Shown here: in pieces, positions 5,974 to 7,859 of the stretch
Numbering within the stretch: the first letter of the stretch is position 1
Layout of the letters: every line of letters begins with the position of its first letter
Source: an uncultured Lachnospiraceae bacterium
GTDB lineage: Bacteria > Bacillota > Clostridia > Lachnospirales > Lachnospiraceae
Length of the DNA stretch: 7,859 bases
Direction of reading: 5' to 3'
Assembly: GCA_958444395.1 (NCBI GenBank)
Contig: CAUCOL010000076.1
Coordinates: 1 to 7,859 of the forward strand
Notes under the pieces: generated by a model
Told to the model about the DNA's origin: nothing
Seen by the model: only the letters and a program-made list of their open reading frames with translations
Databases searched by the model: none
Translations under genes and position numbers: made by a program

Positions 5974-7053
5974 ATGTGGTGTCCAAAATGTAGAACCGAA
6001 TATAGAGAAGGAATTACTGTCTGTGCAGACTGTGGCACGCCATTGGTAGAGGGCAGCGAAGAGGATTTTGATATCGTGGATCTCTGCTCATTAAAAGATG
6101 AAACAATGGCAAAGAAACTGGTAGAATACCTGCAGTCTGAGATACCGGGCGCAAAGATGCAGTATAATAAAGAGACGGAAGTATTTGATCTGACTGTTCC
6201 GACTGCCGCTGAGAAAAAAGCCGAAAAATTATTCGAGGGATTTATGCTGGCTATGGAAGAAGACGAAGAGGCTTGTGACCAGACTGTACCGTCGGCAGAA
6301 CAAACAGCTGATCCGCAGACCGCTTCCGCACAGAAACCGGTCGAAGAGACGTCTGTTCCTGCAGAGGATGTGCCGGACGAAGAGGAGGATGAGACTTCTT
6401 CTGAATTAGAAGAATATGACTGGGATGCAGAGGACGACGACGATACCGGTCAGGAGGAGACAGCATCCGCAGCGGATCGAAAGATAGATCTGTTGGATGA
6501 AACAGACAAGACCTATCAGGAAGCCGAAAATATTGTTACGGATGAAGCGGTCGATGACCATCCGGAAGACCTGCTTCGCAGTAATTCCAAAGAATATGTC
6601 AAAAAAGAGGATGAATATAAAGATCTGAAATTTTCTGGTATTACATTTATCCTGTTCGGTGTCTTGGGATTTGTCTATCTGATCCTCTGCAAGACTAATG
6701 TATTGCCGATTGATTATAATCTGTACGTATTTATTGCAATCTGTATCATGTTTGCCGCTTTCCTGATCCTCGGTATCTCATCTGTCATCAAATCCGGAAA
6801 GGTAAAAGCACAGATTCCTTTAGAGCAGGAGAAAACAGAGCAGATCAAAGCATGGCTACTTGCTAATGTTACAACAGATACCTTAGCGCATTGGAAAGAT
6901 GCCAGTGTTTCGGAAGAGGAAAATGATCTGCTGATGATGGCACATATCCGTGCCGCACTGATCAAGGGATTTCCAGAGGAAGACCCTGGTTACTTAGAAC
7001 TTTTATCAGAGGAGTATTACAATGATGAGTTATTGGGGGAAGAAGATCTGTAA
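5974..7053 (+). CDS. Zinc-ribbon membrane protein with acidic linker, function unknown
   Basis: A 359-residue protein I cannot name. It starts with a four-cysteine zinc ribbon (C3, C6, C17, C20 in CPKC and CADCG). Residues 32-95 alternate strand and helix in a way that recalls the DUF2007 'putative signal transducing' fold often fused to such ribbons. Residues 96-210 are a low-complexity Glu/Asp/Thr/Ser/Pro linker, most acidic at 130-162. Two hydrophobic helices follow at about 219-239 and 249-272 with a short loop (KTNVLPIDYN). Lysines flank both outer ends, so both termini should be cytoplasmic. The C-terminal 85 residues are a soluble, mostly helical acidic domain. There is no signal peptide. 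The start is supported by AGGAGG at 5958-5963, ten bases upstream. Its last 32 bases overlap the start of the M15 peptidase gene, which suggests coupled translation. A sensing or scaffolding role at the membrane would be a guess. Confidence 0.85.
   Translation: MWCPKCRTEYREGITVCADCGTPLVEGSEEDFDIVDLCSLKDETMAKKLVEYLQSEIPGAKMQYNKETEVFDLTVPTAAEKKAEKLFEGFMLAMEEDEEACDQTVPSAEQTADPQTASAQKPVEETSVPAEDVPDEEEDETSSELEEYDWDAEDDDDTGQEETASAADRKIDLLDETDKTYQEAENIVTDEAVDDHPEDLLRSNSKEYVKKEDEYKDLKFSGITFILFGVLGFVYLILCKTNVLPIDYNLYVFIAICIMFAAFLILGISSVIKSGKVKAQIPLEQEKTEQIKAWLLANVTTDTLAHWKDASVSEEENDLLMMAHIRAALIKGFPEEDPGYLELLSEEYYNDELLGEEDL
7008..7014 (+). promoter_or_regulatory. Ribosome binding site inside the zinc-ribbon gene, for the M15 peptidase
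   Basis: AGAGGAG sits seven bases before an ATGATG pair at 7022-7027 and lies within the last codons of the upstream gene. It is the reason for placing the peptidase start inside the upstream coding region, and it points to translational coupling. Confidence 0.65.
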
Positions 7054-7859
7054 GATCACTGCGATCCTTGTATTACTGCTGATGCTTTCAGAGGGCGGGA
7101 TCCGCGCAGCTGCAAAAGGCTGCGACGGAATCTGCCCTTTTTCCGGCTTCAAAGGTATCACGCCGGCTGTGACTGTCACGCCATCGGCAGCGACAGCTTT
7201 CTCTGCCGGTTCCACTTTATCCCGGCGTGCATTCTTACAGCTGGATGCAGGAACCATTCTACAGAATACACAGATCGACCATACGAAAAGCAGCCGGTAT
7301 TTTGTCGTCTGCAGGATTCATAAGAAAGATGCCGTCTATCAGCGTATCCTGGGAAAATCCTATGTTCCAAACAAGAATATCAGTTACAAAGATCTTCGCT
7401 ATATCAAGGTCTTACACTATAATTACAAACATCAGATCCAGGTAGGAGAACTTCTGGTCAATCAACGGATCGCAGCCAGAACAAAACAGATCTTTTATCA
7501 TTTATTCCAAAAGGAATATGAGATCCGTTCCATGTATCTGGTCGAAAAGTACTGGGTAAAAAATCATCCGGAACGGACGGATACCGCATCCTGCCGTGCC
7601 GGCAATACCTCCGGCTTCTTTTACCGCACCATGACCGGTGGCAGCCGTCTGTCCAATCACGCATACGGACTTGCGATCGACATCAATACACGCGAAAATC
7701 CATATGCCTCTTACAAAAACGGTCGCTGGAATTGCCCTGTCACCCAATCCGCCAAATACCTGACCCGCAAACCAAAACACCACATGATCACCAAAAAAGA
7801 TCCATGCTACCGCCTCTTCACCAGAGCCGGCTTCCAGTGGGGCGGAAACTGGACCAACC
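7022..7859 (+). CDS. Exported M15-family (VanY-like) D-alanyl-D-alanine carboxypeptidase, C-terminus outside window
   Basis: The frame stays open to the window end, giving 279 residues. Residues 1-31 look like a signal peptide: basic start (KK, K), hydrophobic core ITAILVLLLML, cleavage possible after IRAAA. Residues 33-75 are a low-complexity, Thr/Ser/Ala-rich spacer with a C34-x3-C38 pair. An N-terminal domain of unknown type spans about 76-145. The M15 (VanY/D,D-carboxypeptidase) core follows: NTSGFFYR at 195-202, then LSNHAYGLAIDIN with zinc ligands H213 and D220 (the H-x6-D motif), and GFQWGGNW at 270-277. The third zinc ligand, usually in a D-x-MHFE-like motif soon after WGG-W, falls beyond the window, so the enzyme is probably only a few residues short of complete. 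It would trim the terminal D-Ala from peptidoglycan stem peptides outside the membrane. ATG 7022 or ATG 7025 could start it. It overlaps the zinc-ribbon gene by 32 bases, so they likely form an operon. Confidence 0.88.
   Translation, partial: MMSYWGKKICKITAILVLLLMLSEGGIRAAAKGCDGICPFSGFKGITPAVTVTPSAATAFSAGSTLSRRAFLQLDAGTILQNTQIDHTKSSRYFVVCRIHKKDAVYQRILGKSYVPNKNISYKDLRYIKVLHYNYKHQIQVGELLVNQRIAARTKQIFYHLFQKEYEIRSMYLVEKYWVKNHPERTDTASCRAGNTSGFFYRTMTGGSRLSNHAYGLAIDINTRENPYASYKNGRWNCPVTQSAKYLTRKPKHHMITKKDPCYRLFTRAGFQWGGNWTN

Noticed and set aside
7030..7783. Several minus-strand frames across the last 800 bases
   Set aside because: The plus-strand frame here carries a signal peptide and the M15 zinc motif, and it is simply not closed by a stop within the window. 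The opposite frames are shadows.

Overview
The window looks like chromosome of a low-to-mid GC Gram-positive anaerobe, most likely a clostridial Lachnospiraceae-type genome. This is inferred from strong AGGAGG-type ribosome binding sites, a SpoVB/YtgP-type flippase, a SWIM-SNF2 helicase of the Firmicutes kind, and an rplS gene with a structured 5' leader. All genes read on the + strand. No tRNA, rRNA, CRISPR array, transposase or phage gene was seen.

Layout. (1) Bases 2-256 hold a short reading frame that is a chimera. Its first ~18 residues are the N-terminus of CinA and the rest is the C-terminus of the rRNA maturation endonuclease YbeY. The two halves meet in a stretch that both families encode (ELLLGDIV). 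(2) Bases 315-1961 encode a 548-residue MOP-superfamily lipid flippase of the SpoVB/YtgP (MurJ-like) type. (3) Bases 1998-5219 encode a 1073-residue SWIM zinc-finger plus SNF2/Rad54-type ATPase. It lies 36 bases after the flippase with no terminator between, and its transcript ends at a hairpin plus T-tract at 5221-5266. (4) Bases 5277-5800 form a self-contained ribosomal protein L19 unit: sigma-A-type promoter, about 80 bases of folded leader, rplS, and a strong intrinsic terminator. (5) Bases 5801-5973 are non-coding and unusually structured, with a perfect 11-bp hairpin, a GGGA tetraloop hairpin and a small palindrome. (6) Bases 5974-7053 encode a zinc-ribbon, acidic-linker, two-helix membrane protein of unknown function. 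(7) From 7022 to the window end runs an exported M15 (VanY-like) D-Ala-D-Ala carboxypeptidase, cut off by the window. Its start lies inside the preceding gene, with a 32-base overlap.

How the genes work together. Most are housekeeping genes: cell-envelope lipid export, DNA/chromatin-type ATPase, ribosome and wall trimming. The only clear functional pairing is the overlapping zinc-ribbon membrane protein and M15 peptidase, which are probably translated from one message. I do not see a convincing new multi-gene system. The most striking item is the CinA/YbeY chimera. It is most simply explained as a false join at a shared ~24-base word at the contig or window edge, and only secondarily as a real rearrangement.
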